A stretch of DNA of 64,000 nt from Sediminicola sp040566555 (GTDB lineage Bacteria; Bacteroidota; Bacteroidia; Flavobacteriales; Flavobacteriaceae), in NCBI RefSeq assembly GCF_040566555.1, contig NZ_JBEWYP010000008.1:139620-203619 (forward strand). Direction: 5' to 3'. The notes beneath the pieces were generated by a model. The model ran no database searches and was not told where the DNA came from. It was given only the letters and a program-made list of their open reading frames with translations. A program made the position numbers and the translations under genes. Below, piece by piece: positions 15,472-23,750 of the stretch (the first letter of the stretch is position 1; the number at the start of each line of letters is the position of its first letter).

Positions 15472-17001
15472 ATGGCGGTTATTGGAAATATTATCAAAGG
15501 ATTTATTGAGGTAAAAGATGCTCTGACACCAGAAGCAAACCCTGTCGAAGAACAACAACAGGTCTTGCGACAATTATTGGACAAGGCGAAAGATACAGAA
15601 TTTGGTGCGTATTATGGATTTAAGGAACTTCTAGATTCGGACGATATAGAACATTCTTTTGCCAAAAGGGTTCCTTACTTTGATTATGATAGTATTCAAA
15701 ATAATTGGTGGCATAAATTACATCAACAGAAAGAAAATATTACTTGGCCAGGTAACCCAACTTATTTTGCTCTCAGTTCTGGGACCACAGGCAAAGAAAG
15801 CAAACGCATTCCCGTTACAGATGAAATGGTAGACGCTATAAGGCAGGCGGGCATAAAACAAGTATTTGCGCTAAGCAATTTTGATCTTCCCCCAGATTTT
15901 TTCGAGAAGGAAATAATGATGTTGGGAAGTTCTACAGATCTTACAGAAAAAAATGATCATTTGGAGGGAGAAATTAGTGGCATAAGTGCCAGTAATATTC
16001 CTTCTTGGTTTCGTGGATATTACAAACCAGGGCAAGAAATTTCCAAAATGGAGGATTGGGATGAACGCGTACAAAAAATCGCGGAAAATGCCCCTAAATG
16101 GGATATAGGATCAATCAGCGGTATTCCTTCATGGATAGAGCTTATGTTACAGAAGGTCATAGAGTATCACGATTTAAAACATATTCACGAAATATGGCCC
16201 AATCTTCAGGTATACACCTCAGGGGGTGTTGCCTTTGGTCCTTATGAGAAAAGTTTTAATGCCCTGATGGGAAAACAGATTACCGTCATAGACACCTATT
16301 TGGCCTCAGAAGGGTTTATAGCCTTTCAGGCAAGGCCGGAAACTACTTCTATGAAATTGATTACCGATAACGGTATTTATTTTGAGTTTGTTCCCTTTCA
16401 TCCAGAGTATATCAATCCCGATGGTTCCCTGACGTCAAATGCGCCTGTCTTAACCCTTTCAGAAGTAGAAGATGGCAAAGAGTATGTATTGCTCATAAGT
16501 ACCGTTTCAGGGACTTGGAGGTATGTGATTGGGGATACCATAGAATTTACGGATATTGACAGGGCAGAAATAAAAATTACAGGAAGGACCAAATTTTTTT
16601 TAAATACGGTGGGGTCCCAATTATCCGTTAATAAAATGGACGATGCCATTAAAAATTTGGAAGATGAGTTCGGGATCAAGATTCCTGAATATACGCTTTG
16701 TGCCAAAAGAATTGAGGGAGAATTTTATCATTGTTGGTATTTGGGAACAGAAGACCAGGCGAATGGCCAAGACCTGGCAGACCGTTTAGATTCTTATTTA
16801 ATGGAAGCCAACAAAAATTACAAGGTGGCCAGATCCAAGGCTTTGGGAGGTGTTAAAGTGACGGTGGTGCAGCCAAATGTATTTTATGAGTGGAACGCCC
16901 GAAACAAGAAAAAGGGTGGACAAGTAAAAATGGAAAGGGTCATGGGGGAGGAGAAGTTTAAGGATTGGGAAGCTTTTATCGAAGAAATAAGTACTACATA
17001 A
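15472..17001 (+). CDS. GH3-family adenylate-forming enzyme
   Basis: 509 residues, the length of bacterial GH3 proteins. The adenylate-forming loop SSGTTGKESKRIPVT lies at about 102-116, followed by further ANL-type motifs: YTSGGVAFGPYEKSF, DTYLASEGFIAFQ and TGRTKFFLNTVGSQLS. Plant GH3 enzymes join amino acids to acyl hormones through an acyl-adenylate; the substrates of the bacterial homologues are unknown. No carrier domain or NRPS gene is nearby, so it probably acts alone in the cytoplasm. It converges with the metallopeptidase-like gene at 17012 with only 10 bp between the stops. Confidence 0.85.
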   Translation: MAVIGNIIKGFIEVKDALTPEANPVEEQQQVLRQLLDKAKDTEFGAYYGFKELLDSDDIEHSFAKRVPYFDYDSIQNNWWHKLHQQKENITWPGNPTYFALSSGTTGKESKRIPVTDEMVDAIRQAGIKQVFALSNFDLPPDFFEKEIMMLGSSTDLTEKNDHLEGEISGISASNIPSWFRGYYKPGQEISKMEDWDERVQKIAENAPKWDIGSISGIPSWIELMLQKVIEYHDLKHIHEIWPNLQVYTSGGVAFGPYEKSFNALMGKQITVIDTYLASEGFIAFQARPETTSMKLITDNGIYFEFVPFHPEYINPDGSLTSNAPVLTLSEVEDGKEYVLLISTVSGTWRYVIGDTIEFTDIDRAEIKITGRTKFFLNTVGSQLSVNKMDDAIKNLEDEFGIKIPEYTLCAKRIEGEFYHCWYLGTEDQANGQDLADRLDSYLMEANKNYKVARSKALGGVKVTVVQPNVFYEWNARNKKKGGQVKMERVMGEEKFKDWEAFIEEISTT

Positions 17002-17011
17002 AATCTATTAA

Positions 17012-17602
17012 TTATAGATCCCTTTGTTCCACCATCAACATAATCTCCTCAGGGGACAAATAATATCTTTTTATTCTATTTCTGTAATTTTCTGTAATTT
17101 CTGCGTTATTGAGAATATAATTTTTGGTCTCCAAAATATATTCTTCCATTCCGTGGGCTACGGCAAAACAATCGGCTGCCCGCTCTGCCTCAATGATATA
17201 ATTGGGAGAAAGAAGGTATTGGATCCCAAATGCCAACAAATTTAAGTTGCTCCTATTTCTATAATCAATAATATGGCCCAGTTCGTGCCCAAACCAGCCT
17301 ATCAATATATTTGAGGGCATATCCTTGGTACTGTATTGCCTATCCGCAATTTTAAAATATTCACTGATAAGAATAACATACTCCCTGTTCTTTTTAGAGC
17401 GGAAAAAACTCCAAAAGGTGGGTCTTGCCTGCATAGTCGATTTCTTAATATTCTTTTTGAACTGAAAGGTGATCTTGGTATTGCTCAATTTAGGATAATG
17501 GGAGAGGGCTATGGTCGCCTCTTTCTCGATCGACTTTGGGATGATGTGCTGTGCGTTCAAATTATAGATGATCATGAATGTAATAATTAGTAAATAGCGC
17601 AT
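17012..17602 (-). CDS. Exported HExxH metallopeptidase-like protein
   Basis: 196 residues. A hydrophobic signal peptide (RYLLIITFMIIYNLNAQ) is followed by a mostly polar domain with HELGH at residues 106-110 in a hydrophobic setting (ILIGWFGHELGHIIDY). About 28 residues later comes EAERAAD, which could supply the third zinc ligand (Glu). This is the gluzincin arrangement, and the fold resembles short M48-like or DUF proteins of Bacteroidota. The mature protein is small (about 178 residues) and probably periplasmic. The substrate is unknown, and a named peptidase family could not be fixed by eye. Confidence 0.7.
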   Translation of the reverse strand: MRYLLIITFMIIYNLNAQHIIPKSIEKEATIALSHYPKLSNTKITFQFKKNIKKSTMQARPTFWSFFRSKKNREYVILISEYFKIADRQYSTKDMPSNILIGWFGHELGHIIDYRNRSNLNLLAFGIQYLLSPNYIIEAERAADCFAVAHGMEEYILETKNYILNNAEITENYRNRIKRYYLSPEEIMLMVEQRDL

Positions 17603-17892
17603 TATTAGAATTGAAAAAAGGTGCTCAAAACAGACAATAAAGAATTTATGACACCTTGATTATAGATTACTTAATGAATATTAATTTAGTGATTTTCAGT
17701 ATGATATCCATGTCCAATTATGGTTTAGGGCAAAGAAAACATCATTAGGGGCATTTTTTGGGACAAGGAAGAAAATGTTCCTTAGAACGCCTTGTCTTTT
17801 GAGAATTTGCACGATTCTATTGATGTGGATCGTGTCAATCTGATTATTATTCGAGCACGATTTAGGAACGTTAATTGACTAAATTACATACT

Positions 17893-18297
17893 ATGTATAA
17901 TAAAATGAATACCATCATGGGAACAATCGCCAAAGATGATCAACAGTTGACAATATACTTCAATTCGGAAAGTACAATAGGCAAACAAACACATGCCTAT
18001 ATCACCGCTTCTTCAAAAGAAATTAGAGCCATTGATATTTCCAAGGAAAACCTTACTGGCACGCAATGGGCAGAACTGGCCGATAAGTTGGGAGTAGACC
18101 TTTCGGATCTTATAAATACTGAACACCCAAAGTTTACGGATACCTACGGGGAGGAAGATGTAAAATTGGAGGAGCACGATTGGATAAAAATTCTACAAGG
18201 AGAACCGGCAGTGATTACCTGGCCCATTGTGATCAATGGAAACCAATTTTTGCTTATAAAAAATCCTTCAGACGTTGTGAAACATATTAATGATTAA
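17893..18297 (+). CDS. ArsC/Spx-fold protein without cysteines
   Basis: 134 residues from the ATG at 17893 (another ATG at 17905; an upstream TTG at 17875 is unlikely). The order of elements matches the arsenate-reductase/Spx thioredoxin-like fold: strand LTIYFNSES in place of the CxxC or single-Cys loop, strand EIRAIDISK, helices, then EPAVITWPIVINGNQFLLIK with the cis-Pro strand and a final helix NPSDVVKHIND. It has no Cys at all, so it cannot be a thiol reductase. It is a structural or regulatory relative of unknown role; such proteins are common in Flavobacteriaceae. A bidirectional terminator separates it from the convergent AraC gene. Confidence 0.65.
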   Translation: MYNKMNTIMGTIAKDDQQLTIYFNSESTIGKQTHAYITASSKEIRAIDISKENLTGTQWAELADKLGVDLSDLINTEHPKFTDTYGEEDVKLEEHDWIKILQGEPAVITWPIVINGNQFLLIKNPSDVVKHIND

Positions 18298-18306
18298 TTT
18301 AAGCGC

Positions 18307-18340
18307 AAAAAAAAACCAACCTTATCGGTTGGTTTTTTTT
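18307..18340. terminator. Bidirectional intrinsic terminator
   Basis: AACCAACC (18314-18321), a 5-base loop and GGTTGGTT (18327-18334) are flanked by an A run on the left and a T run on the right. It ends both the ArsC-like gene (plus) and the AraC gene (minus). Confidence 0.85.
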
Positions 18341-18352
18341 CTTGAAGATGAA

Positions 18353-19375
18353 TTAACCTGTTATTGCCAAAGTATTTTGGTGGTCTTGATATTGTTTTGG
18401 GCTACAATTATATTTTTCTTTAAAAATCTTAGAAAAATAACTTCTACTGGTAAGTCCAACTGTATATACCACCTCAGAAATATTTAAATCTGTAGTTTTG
18501 ATCAAGTGTTCTGCCGCTTCTACACGTACATTTCTGATAAAATCAGTCACGGTTCTTTCGTGCATTAATTTAAATCCTTCTTGTAATTTAGCCGGAGAAA
18601 GACCAGACTTATTACTTAAGTACTTTAAGGTATATTGAATTTCTGGATAGTTTTTTATAAACTCAGAAATTTCACGCACGTCTTCCATTTCTCTCTTGGT
18701 AAGTGTTCCACGGTTGCTTTCAAGGCTTTCCAAGTCATCGGAATGCTGTTGAATCTCCATTGCGAGTATCATGTGAACTATTCCTTCGATCAACAAGCTC
18801 CTTACAATACCTTTTTGTGTGATTGCTGAAAGTTGTTGAATTTTATCGGCTATCCTTAGGTTATATGATCCTGTATAAAGGAAATTGCCGTTTTCTTTTT
18901 TCGGGAAAAATGTTTCCGTCAAAGTAGCATTTAGTTTATGGTAAGAAAGAGATTTATCATCTGTACTTACAACTATGGTAGAAATTTTATAATGTATGTC
19001 CTTATTAAAATGAAATACATTATTCATTTTAGAATTGGTCGTTACAATCCCAGTTTGAAATTTCTCCAACTTGGTTTTTTCCCCTTCAACACCAAAACTA
19101 TGCACCAAATGTCCTTTAGAACAGTAAGCGAAATAGATTGGACTTGAATTTAGGGTGCTGTTCACCAAAAGGATATCATTTTTAAAGACAATATCAAATT
19201 CAATATAAGAGATGCTCCCTTTAAAGGTAATACCACGAATTAAACCTTCTGCCTTTTCATTGTTCACCGTTAATATTTCCTCATCAGAATTGCGGGTGAT
19301 GTCTCCTCCAAAATGATTTTGAAGGTCTAGGAACATATTATTAAGATTTGTTGTTTTTAAATTTATGACTTTCAT
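18353..19375 (-). CDS. AraC-family transcriptional regulator
   Basis: About 340 residues from the ATG at 19375 (MKVINLKTTNLNNMFLDLQN); the longer frame to 19477 adds 34 residues that look non-conserved. The N-terminal two thirds form a beta-rich sensory region. The C-terminal 100 residues hold two helix-turn-helix motifs: LKYLSNKSGLSPAKLQEGFKL and ISEVVYTVGLTSRSYFSKIF, followed by NCSPKQY. The layout resembles PchR-like regulators that sense a small ligand. Two TTACACAA-type dyads lie further upstream, and a 48-codon open frame precedes it on the same strand. The target is unknown. Confidence 0.85.
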   Translation of the reverse strand: MKVINLKTTNLNNMFLDLQNHFGGDITRNSDEEILTVNNEKAEGLIRGITFKGSISYIEFDIVFKNDILLVNSTLNSSPIYFAYCSKGHLVHSFGVEGEKTKLEKFQTGIVTTNSKMNNVFHFNKDIHYKISTIVVSTDDKSLSYHKLNATLTETFFPKKENGNFLYTGSYNLRIADKIQQLSAITQKGIVRSLLIEGIVHMILAMEIQQHSDDLESLESNRGTLTKREMEDVREISEFIKNYPEIQYTLKYLSNKSGLSPAKLQEGFKLMHERTVTDFIRNVRVEAAEHLIKTTDLNISEVVYTVGLTSRSYFSKIFKEKYNCSPKQYQDHQNTLAITG

Positions 19376-19507
19376 GATAAAGTTTTTAAAGTTGACATTA
19401 TACCCGACTAATCGGTTCAATTTCCTTATATCTGTTAAGGTGTTCAGGATGGACCTTTGTGTAGTTTTTTGCCTCATTGGTATAATTAAATACCAGGCAA
19501 GACTACC

Positions 19508-19654
19508 CTATTTGTCCAAATTAGAGTCAATAATGGAATGTTGATTTGTCATTCCCATAATAAAATTGTCTGGCATACCTTTAGAACCGACCTCTTTTTT
19601 GCGTACTTGGCCTACTCTGGCAAACTGTTGAAGATTATCTAGATACTTTTCCAT
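19508..19654 (-). CDS. Candidate small protein (48 residues) upstream of the AraC regulator
   Basis: The ATG at 19654 opens a 48-codon frame to TAG at 19508. The product starts MEKYLDNLQQFARVGQVRKK and ends IIDSNLDK. It is hydrophilic, with a helical N-terminal half and no membrane span. It lies 132 bp before the AraC start on the same strand and directly behind the first TTACACAA dyad, so it could be the first gene of that transcript. No family is recognised. The codon use looks normal for the window, but the frame is short enough to be chance. Confidence 0.4.
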   Translation of the reverse strand: MEKYLDNLQQFARVGQVRKKEVGSKGMPDNFIMGMTNQHSIIDSNLDK

Positions 19655-19731
19655 AATTAGGTTATTTATTGTGTTAGAGACTATAATTTATTTGATAATG
19701 TCAAAATTGCGAAAAAAGGAGGCCTTGTCTC

Positions 19732-19755
19732 TTACACAATTTTTTATTTGTGTTA
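19732..19755. promoter_or_regulatory. Operator-like dyad TTACACAA-N8-TTGTGTTA
   Basis: An inverted repeat with one mismatch (8-bp arms, 8-bp spacer) about 78 bp upstream of the 48-codon gene. The same half-site and spacer length recur at 19908-19939. Confidence 0.4.
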
Positions 19756-19907
19756 CATAATTCTATTAGTAGATGGGGCAATACGGGAGGTAATATTAGG
19801 ATAGAAAGCTAATGAAGTAGGACTTTATTCAATGTAAGTAACTGAAAATAAGATAATTAGAAATTTATGGGTGCTATTGCAAAAGAGGGGTAAGTTAGGA
19901 TATCAAC

Positions 19908-19939
19908 TAAATTGTGTAAAATTAATATTACACAATTTA
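19908..19939. promoter_or_regulatory. Perfect 12-bp dyad containing TTGTGTAA-N8-TTACACAA
   Basis: TAAATTGTGTAA (19908-19919), 8-bp spacer, TTACACAATTTA (19928-19939): a perfect inverted repeat with no T run, so operator-like and not a terminator. It lies in the 354-bp gap between the 48-codon gene and the end of the receiver-protein gene. The rest of that gap (19655-20008) shows no gene. Confidence 0.45.
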
Positions 19940-20008
19940 ATGCCCATAGGTGTTCCCTGGTCGTGAAAAAGGAAACAAAAAAAGAATTTAGAATATGTTT
20001 GGATTGTT

Positions 20009-20455
20009 TTACAATCTCAATAAAAAGTTTTCCTTATTAAGGTTGGAAGTGTTGTATTGCCAATTTATTTGAAGGACCCTTTCTATGGCATCTTTCAATT
20101 TTGTAAAACTATTGGGTTTATTAATATAAATATTGGCTCCCAAGACGAAGGTATCCTCAATATCTTTCTCAGTAGATGAAGTGGAGTAGATGGCGATGGA
20201 CATGGAATCAAGAGCGCTGTTTTCCCTAATTTCCTTTAAACACTGTATCCCATTTTTCACAGGCATGTTTAAATCGAGAAAGACTACCTGGGGCAGAATT
20301 ATATTTGGGAGGTTCAAATAATCCATTAGTTCCTGTCCATTGGTGAACAATGACAGTTTGGTTTGGATCTTTATTTCGTCGATGGCTTCTTTAAATAAGA
20401 ATCTGTCATCTTCATCATCATCCGCTAAAGCAACATTAAGGGTTTGAAGGTTCAT
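20009..20455 (-). CDS. Single-domain response regulator (Rcp1-like receiver)
   Basis: 148 residues, receiver domain only: the acidic pocket in NVALADDDEDDRFLFKEAI, the phospho-acceptor Asp in QVVFLDLNMPVKNG, Ser/Thr in IAIYSTSS and Lys in IYINKPNSF. There is no output domain, so it probably passes phosphate or binds a partner. Similar proteins in Bacteroidota are paired with PAS kinases. Its start is 10 bp after the stop of the AraC-type gene at 20466, so the two form a two-gene operon. No histidine kinase is next to it; the PAS kinase at 30981 is a possible partner, which is untested. Confidence 0.85.
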   Translation of the reverse strand: MNLQTLNVALADDDEDDRFLFKEAIDEIKIQTKLSLFTNGQELMDYLNLPNIILPQVVFLDLNMPVKNGIQCLKEIRENSALDSMSIAIYSTSSTEKDIEDTFVLGANIYINKPNSFTKLKDAIERVLQINWQYNTSNLNKENFLLRL

Positions 20456-20465
20456 GGATGTTTAA

Positions 20466-21035
20466 TTATAAATTGGGTTTTTGAATACTGTTAGTTCGGC
20501 GTTTTTGTATTATTTTCTGAAAAGTAGAAGGGGTGAGTCCCGTGGTTTTCTTAAACTGATAGGATAAATGTGCCACACTACTATAATTCAGTTGGTATGC
20601 TATTTCTGTTAATGTATAGTCCTTGTTTATGATTAAGCTCTTTGCGTGGTCTATTTTTTTCAAGATCACAAAATTCTCTATTGATGAATGGGTGACCTCA
20701 GAAAAAACATTCGACAAATAAACATACGAATAATTTAGTTTATCTGACAAATAGCTTGAAACTTTATAGTTTTTGGCTTCATCGTCATGAAGAATCATAT
20801 TGGTGATGGTTTCCTTAATACGCTGTACCAAGGCACTCTTTTGATCATCAATAATTTCAATGCCGTAGGCGGCCAAGGAAGTAGATAATTTATTTATTTG
20901 TTGAGGATCTAGGGGGCGTTCAAATTCAATTTCACCCAGTCCATGTAAACGATAAGGTATGGATAGTTCTGCTAACTGTTCTTGTAGAACTATCTTACAC
21001 ATGGTATTAAAATCGTATTTTACATTTAATTTCAT
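20466..21035 (-). CDS. AraC-type helix-turn-helix protein with a short HMA-like N-terminus
   Basis: 189 residues. The N-terminal 75 residues (MCKIVLQEQLAELSIPYRLH, then EIEFERPLDPQQINKLSTSL and GIEIIDD) look like a small ferredoxin/HMA-like fold. The C-terminal part has the AraC double helix-turn-helix: VSSYLSDKLNYSYVYLSNVF and LTEIAYQLNYSSVAHLSYQF, then GLTPSTFQ. It is first in the operon with the receiver protein. This short form is widespread in Flavobacteriaceae and is of unknown target. The 362-bp region upstream (21036-21397) shows no gene; it contains an AGCACATCT/AGATGTGCT inverted repeat with widely separated arms. Confidence 0.8.
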   Translation of the reverse strand: MKLNVKYDFNTMCKIVLQEQLAELSIPYRLHGLGEIEFERPLDPQQINKLSTSLAAYGIEIIDDQKSALVQRIKETITNMILHDDEAKNYKVSSYLSDKLNYSYVYLSNVFSEVTHSSIENFVILKKIDHAKSLIINKDYTLTEIAYQLNYSSVAHLSYQFKKTTGLTPSTFQKIIQKRRTNSIQKPNL

Positions 21036-21397
21036 TGGCCTACCCTATGTTTACCCCGACTAAGAGATGGACCACTATAAAGAGCACATCTGTCTAAGTA
21101 TTCAACATTTTCGCAAAGATGGTTCTTTTTTTCATAATTATTGCGATTCTGTGGAATTTTCAAACCCAAATAGTCAATGCTCTATAGGTTATTGAGAAAT
21201 AAGGAAAGTAGATGTGCTGTGCTCTGCAATCTATTGATATGGAAAACAGGGTAAAATTACATTCTAAGGGTAAGAAACAATTGGAATGTATAATTAATTG
21301 TTTAATTGAGTCCAATCCCCTGGTTATACTATAAAGGTAAGAGGGGAGTTTATATAAAATAAAATCTGAGGTGGGACAAATATGTAAAAAGTGGCAA

Positions 21398-21715
21398 TTA
21401 AGTTTTGTCGTTTTTTCTAGGGATTTCTTTGAAGAATTCTGCAGCTTCCAGATTAGCCGTTGGTCCGTATCCCATTAGAAAGGTTCCTTTATTACCTTCC
21501 TTGGTTTCTAGTACAAATAAAATAGATAGATCAGATGGATTGCTCATCCCTTCATACCGATGTTCTGCTACAATAAAGATGTCCTCTGGCGCATAACCAA
21601 TTTTAGAATCTACATCTACTAATTGCCCATCATGGAACCTATAGCTGTGTGTATATCCTTTTTCTTGGTATTCTTCGATATAATTTTTCTCGTTTTTTGC
21701 AAATTCCGTCATCAT
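21398..21715 (-). CDS. Small conserved protein of Bacteroidota (about 100 residues)
   Basis: 105 residues (start 21715 or the adjacent ATG at 21712). The central pattern PEDIFIVAEHRYEGMSNPSD followed by ILFVLETKEGNKGTFLMGYG matches a small, widespread Bacteroidota family often mislabelled as phosphoribosylpyrophosphate synthetase. It is far too short for that enzyme and lacks its PRPP loop. It is cytoplasmic and of unknown function. It lies at the head of a series of small minus-strand genes. Confidence 0.6.
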   Translation of the reverse strand: MMTEFAKNEKNYIEEYQEKGYTHSYRFHDGQLVDVDSKIGYAPEDIFIVAEHRYEGMSNPSDLSILFVLETKEGNKGTFLMGYGPTANLEAAEFFKEIPRKNDKT

Positions 21716-21826
21716 CTGTTCTAAATTTTATAATTAAAAAATTGAAAAAGCGGACAACTCATTTTGCATGGAGTTGCCCGTTTTCTAGTTTTGGGGGGAA
21801 CTTTGGCTTCGGGGGAATATTATGTT

Positions 21827-22009
21827 TTAATTATCGTCCGTGGCGTCATCTATTTCGTCTTCCACTTCTTCGGCACCCTCTTCGATTCCATCACCGACTT
21901 CTTCAATACCGTCTTCTATTTTTTCTCCTGCCGACTTGTCTTCTCTACAACTAGTAAATGAAAGAGAAGTAACTAAAAGAAACATGAGCATTAAAATTGA
22001 TTTTTTCAT
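21827..22009 (-). CDS. Small acidic lipoprotein
   Basis: 60 residues. A signal peptide with lipobox (LSFTSC, Cys20) is followed by a very acidic tail with repeating heptad-like units GEKIEDGIEEVGDGIEEGAE and EVEDEIDD. The tail could form a short amphipathic helix at the periplasmic face of a membrane. Such entericidin-like or coiled-coil mini-lipoproteins are often envelope-stress genes. There are 18 bp between the start of this gene and the stop of the DUF1328 gene upstream, so they are probably co-transcribed. Confidence 0.65.
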   Translation of the reverse strand: MKKSILMLMFLLVTSLSFTSCREDKSAGEKIEDGIEEVGDGIEEGAEEVEDEIDDATDDN

Positions 22010-22027
22010 ATGTGTTGATTTAAGTGG

Positions 22028-22189
22028 TTAGATTTTTTTTCTACCTGTAATCAAGGAGATTACAAATAGTATAATAAAAATAAAAAATAGGATTTTTGCA
22101 ATACCGGCTGCTCCCGCAGCTATACCTCCAAATCCGAAAACTGCTGCTATAATAGCAAGAATTACGAATGTTACTGTCCAACGTAGCAT
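22028..22189 (-). CDS. DUF1328 (YtjA-type) small membrane protein
   Basis: 53 residues starting MLRWTVTFVILAIIAAVFGF, then GGIAAGAAGIAKILF, and a second hydrophobic stretch before a basic end (GRKKI). The LRW start, the GFGGIA turn and the two membrane spans match the DUF1328 family, which are small inner-membrane proteins linked to stress in other bacteria. ATG at 22189, TAA at 22028. The region between it and the next gene upstream (22190-22450) has only the hairpin at 22405-22436. Confidence 0.85.
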   Translation of the reverse strand: MLRWTVTFVILAIIAAVFGFGGIAAGAAGIAKILFFIFIILFVISLITGRKKI

Positions 22190-22404
22190 AATATTTGTTT
22201 TTAGTGATTAGTAAAATATTTTCTTGGGAAAATCTTTCTATCTCCCCGTTATTCAAAGATCAAAAACTCTGGGCGATAGTCCTGATCCTATCCGATTAAA
22301 TTTTAGCTCATTAACCCTTTGTGATAGGCGAAGATTAAATTTATGAAGAGAAGCAGGGGTAGGGGGTACGACAATAAAATGAAGTGAAACTTTTGGAGTG
22401 ATGG

Positions 22405-22436
22405 AACTTTTATGGATTGGGTATTCCATAAAAGTT
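22405..22436 (-). terminator. Perfect 12-bp hairpin after the YedK-like gene
   Basis: AACTTTTATGGA and TCCATAAAAGTT pair around an 8-base loop, 14 bp past the stop of the minus-strand YedK-like gene. There is no clear T run, so it may be a weak terminator or an mRNA 3' stabiliser. Confidence 0.45.
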
Positions 22437-22450
22437 TTGTTGGGGTAATA

Positions 22451-23158
22451 CTAATAAGGAACTGGTAGCGTTGCATAAAAGACCGGATCCAGCATGCTCT
22501 TGAAATTAATGTTCCTATAATAAAACTCTTTGGCAATTGGGAATGCGGTAAAAGTGGATCTATTGTTCCTTTCTATTAAGGTATCCAAGTCAGAATTCGT
22601 GAGTTTATGATCTAACCAATCTGCCTTATGCTCCATGGGAATAATCAAAGGGGCGTTTGGACTTAAATTATGAATATCTTGGGAGATCCCATTTATTCCT
22701 TTCCCAACCAAAATGCTAGTGGTTAAAAATCCATCATATAACGAAGTATATAAACCACCAATCATAAAAGGTTTGTTTTTTGGAAGATGAACATAATAAG
22801 GATATAGTTCGCCCTTGTGTAAATGTGTGACAAAATACCCAGTCACAACAATTAAGCATCTTTTGTGGCCATTTCCATTCAGCGGTAAAGTGGTGTTGCT
22901 TAATTTATCTATTGGGGTGTTAAGTGTATTTTCAATTTGTTGAAAGGTTTCCCAATCGCCGGTATAATTATTTGGCAACATACCCCAAATAGCGAAATTT
23001 ACCTGGTTCTGATTATCTTCAGTGATAACCGATAAAAGTTCCTCATCCAATCCGTTAATAACGGGACTAGGTAAATGAAGTCTTGGATATTTTAGGGTAA
23101 CGCCAAATTCATTTTCTATATCATTTCGTGTTGCAGTATTTGATACCTTATAATACAT
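22451..23158 (-). CDS. YedK/HMCES (SRAP) homologue lacking the catalytic Cys2
   Basis: 235 residues with the SRAP fold marks: MYYKVSNTATRNDIENEFG at the start, NFAIWGMLPNNY, KRCLIVVTGYF and QDIHNLSPNAPLIIP with the conserved His. Active SRAP proteins crosslink abasic sites in single-stranded DNA through Cys2, which is exposed after Met removal. Here residue 2 is Tyr (TAT), one base from Cys (TGT), and the usual GxxEW glutamate after RCL is replaced (GYFVTH). The enzyme is therefore probably inactive for DNA-protein crosslinking, though DNA binding may remain. The frame is otherwise intact, so it is not an obvious pseudogene. Confidence 0.8.
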   Translation of the reverse strand: MYYKVSNTATRNDIENEFGVTLKYPRLHLPSPVINGLDEELLSVITEDNQNQVNFAIWGMLPNNYTGDWETFQQIENTLNTPIDKLSNTTLPLNGNGHKRCLIVVTGYFVTHLHKGELYPYYVHLPKNKPFMIGGLYTSLYDGFLTTSILVGKGINGISQDIHNLSPNAPLIIPMEHKADWLDHKLTNSDLDTLIERNNRSTFTAFPIAKEFYYRNINFKSMLDPVFYATLPVPY

Positions 23159-23224
23159 AGAGAATAAATTAGTTAGAAATAGAATTCATTGTGTTGGTTT
23201 AACAACCTTATTCACCAGTGGGAT

Positions 23225-23674
23225 TTAATCCACATCTGCCAAAACCTTGGCTGTTTCTAAATTGGAAAGTATGATATTTTTTTGTTTGGTAAGAATGCTT
23301 GAGGTGGTGGGGGGCAGGTCTTTATCACCAAAAACTTCCTCGTATTCATTTAACGCAGATTTTTCGATTTTTAGGGCCTCTTCCAACATGGCCTCATCAT
23401 TATCAATGGATATTGTCGACTTAACATCCATCCAAGCTCGGTGTACAGTGGCAGCGGTGCTTCCACCTTTTTCAACCGATTGCCCAAACCTTCTGAGCTC
23501 TTCTTTTAATTCGTATCCGAAGTCATATCGTTCTTTTGATTTTTTAGCAAAATAAGTTTTCAAGTTGGGATGTTTTGAATTTCCTGCAGCTTTCAAAAAT
23601 CCTTTTTCAGCATCAAAGGTCTTTTCTAAAAGGGTGTTCAATTTTCTTGCTACGTCCTCTGTATATGTACCCAT
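23225..23674 (-). CDS. DUF2383 / PA2169-type four-helix-bundle protein
   Basis: 149 residues from the ATG at 23674 (MGTYTEDVARKLNTLLEKTF); an in-frame ATG at 23698 would add eight residues. The pattern of a ferritin-like bundle is clear: DAEKGFLKAAGN, YFAKKSKERYDFGYELKEEL, the glycine-rich GGSTAATVHRAWMD and the last helix pair LEEALKIEKSALNEYEEVF. The family is found widely in stress-induced operons and its function is unknown; it lacks the full set of di-iron ligands of ferritin. It sits among small envelope-stress-like genes. Confidence 0.8.
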   Translation of the reverse strand: MGTYTEDVARKLNTLLEKTFDAEKGFLKAAGNSKHPNLKTYFAKKSKERYDFGYELKEELRRFGQSVEKGGSTAATVHRAWMDVKSTISIDNDEAMLEEALKIEKSALNEYEEVFGDKDLPPTTSSILTKQKNIILSNLETAKVLADVD

Positions 23675-23750
23675 GTGTGAATTGTTTAAAGCAAACATCA
23701 ATTAATGTTTTTAGTCCCTAATGATTGTGTATTGAGATACTAAAAATTCA

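Noticed and set aside
17772..17816. GACAAGG/CCTTGTC hairpin followed by TTTT before the ArsC-like gene
   Set aside because: The arms are short, the loop is long (about 21 bases) and no gene ends here on the plus strand, so no terminator is claimed.
21079..21215. Inverted repeat AGCACATCT ... AGATGTGCT in the gap before the AraC-type gene
   Set aside because: Arms are only 9 bp and over 100 bp apart, with no sign of an insertion-sequence end or a gene between them.
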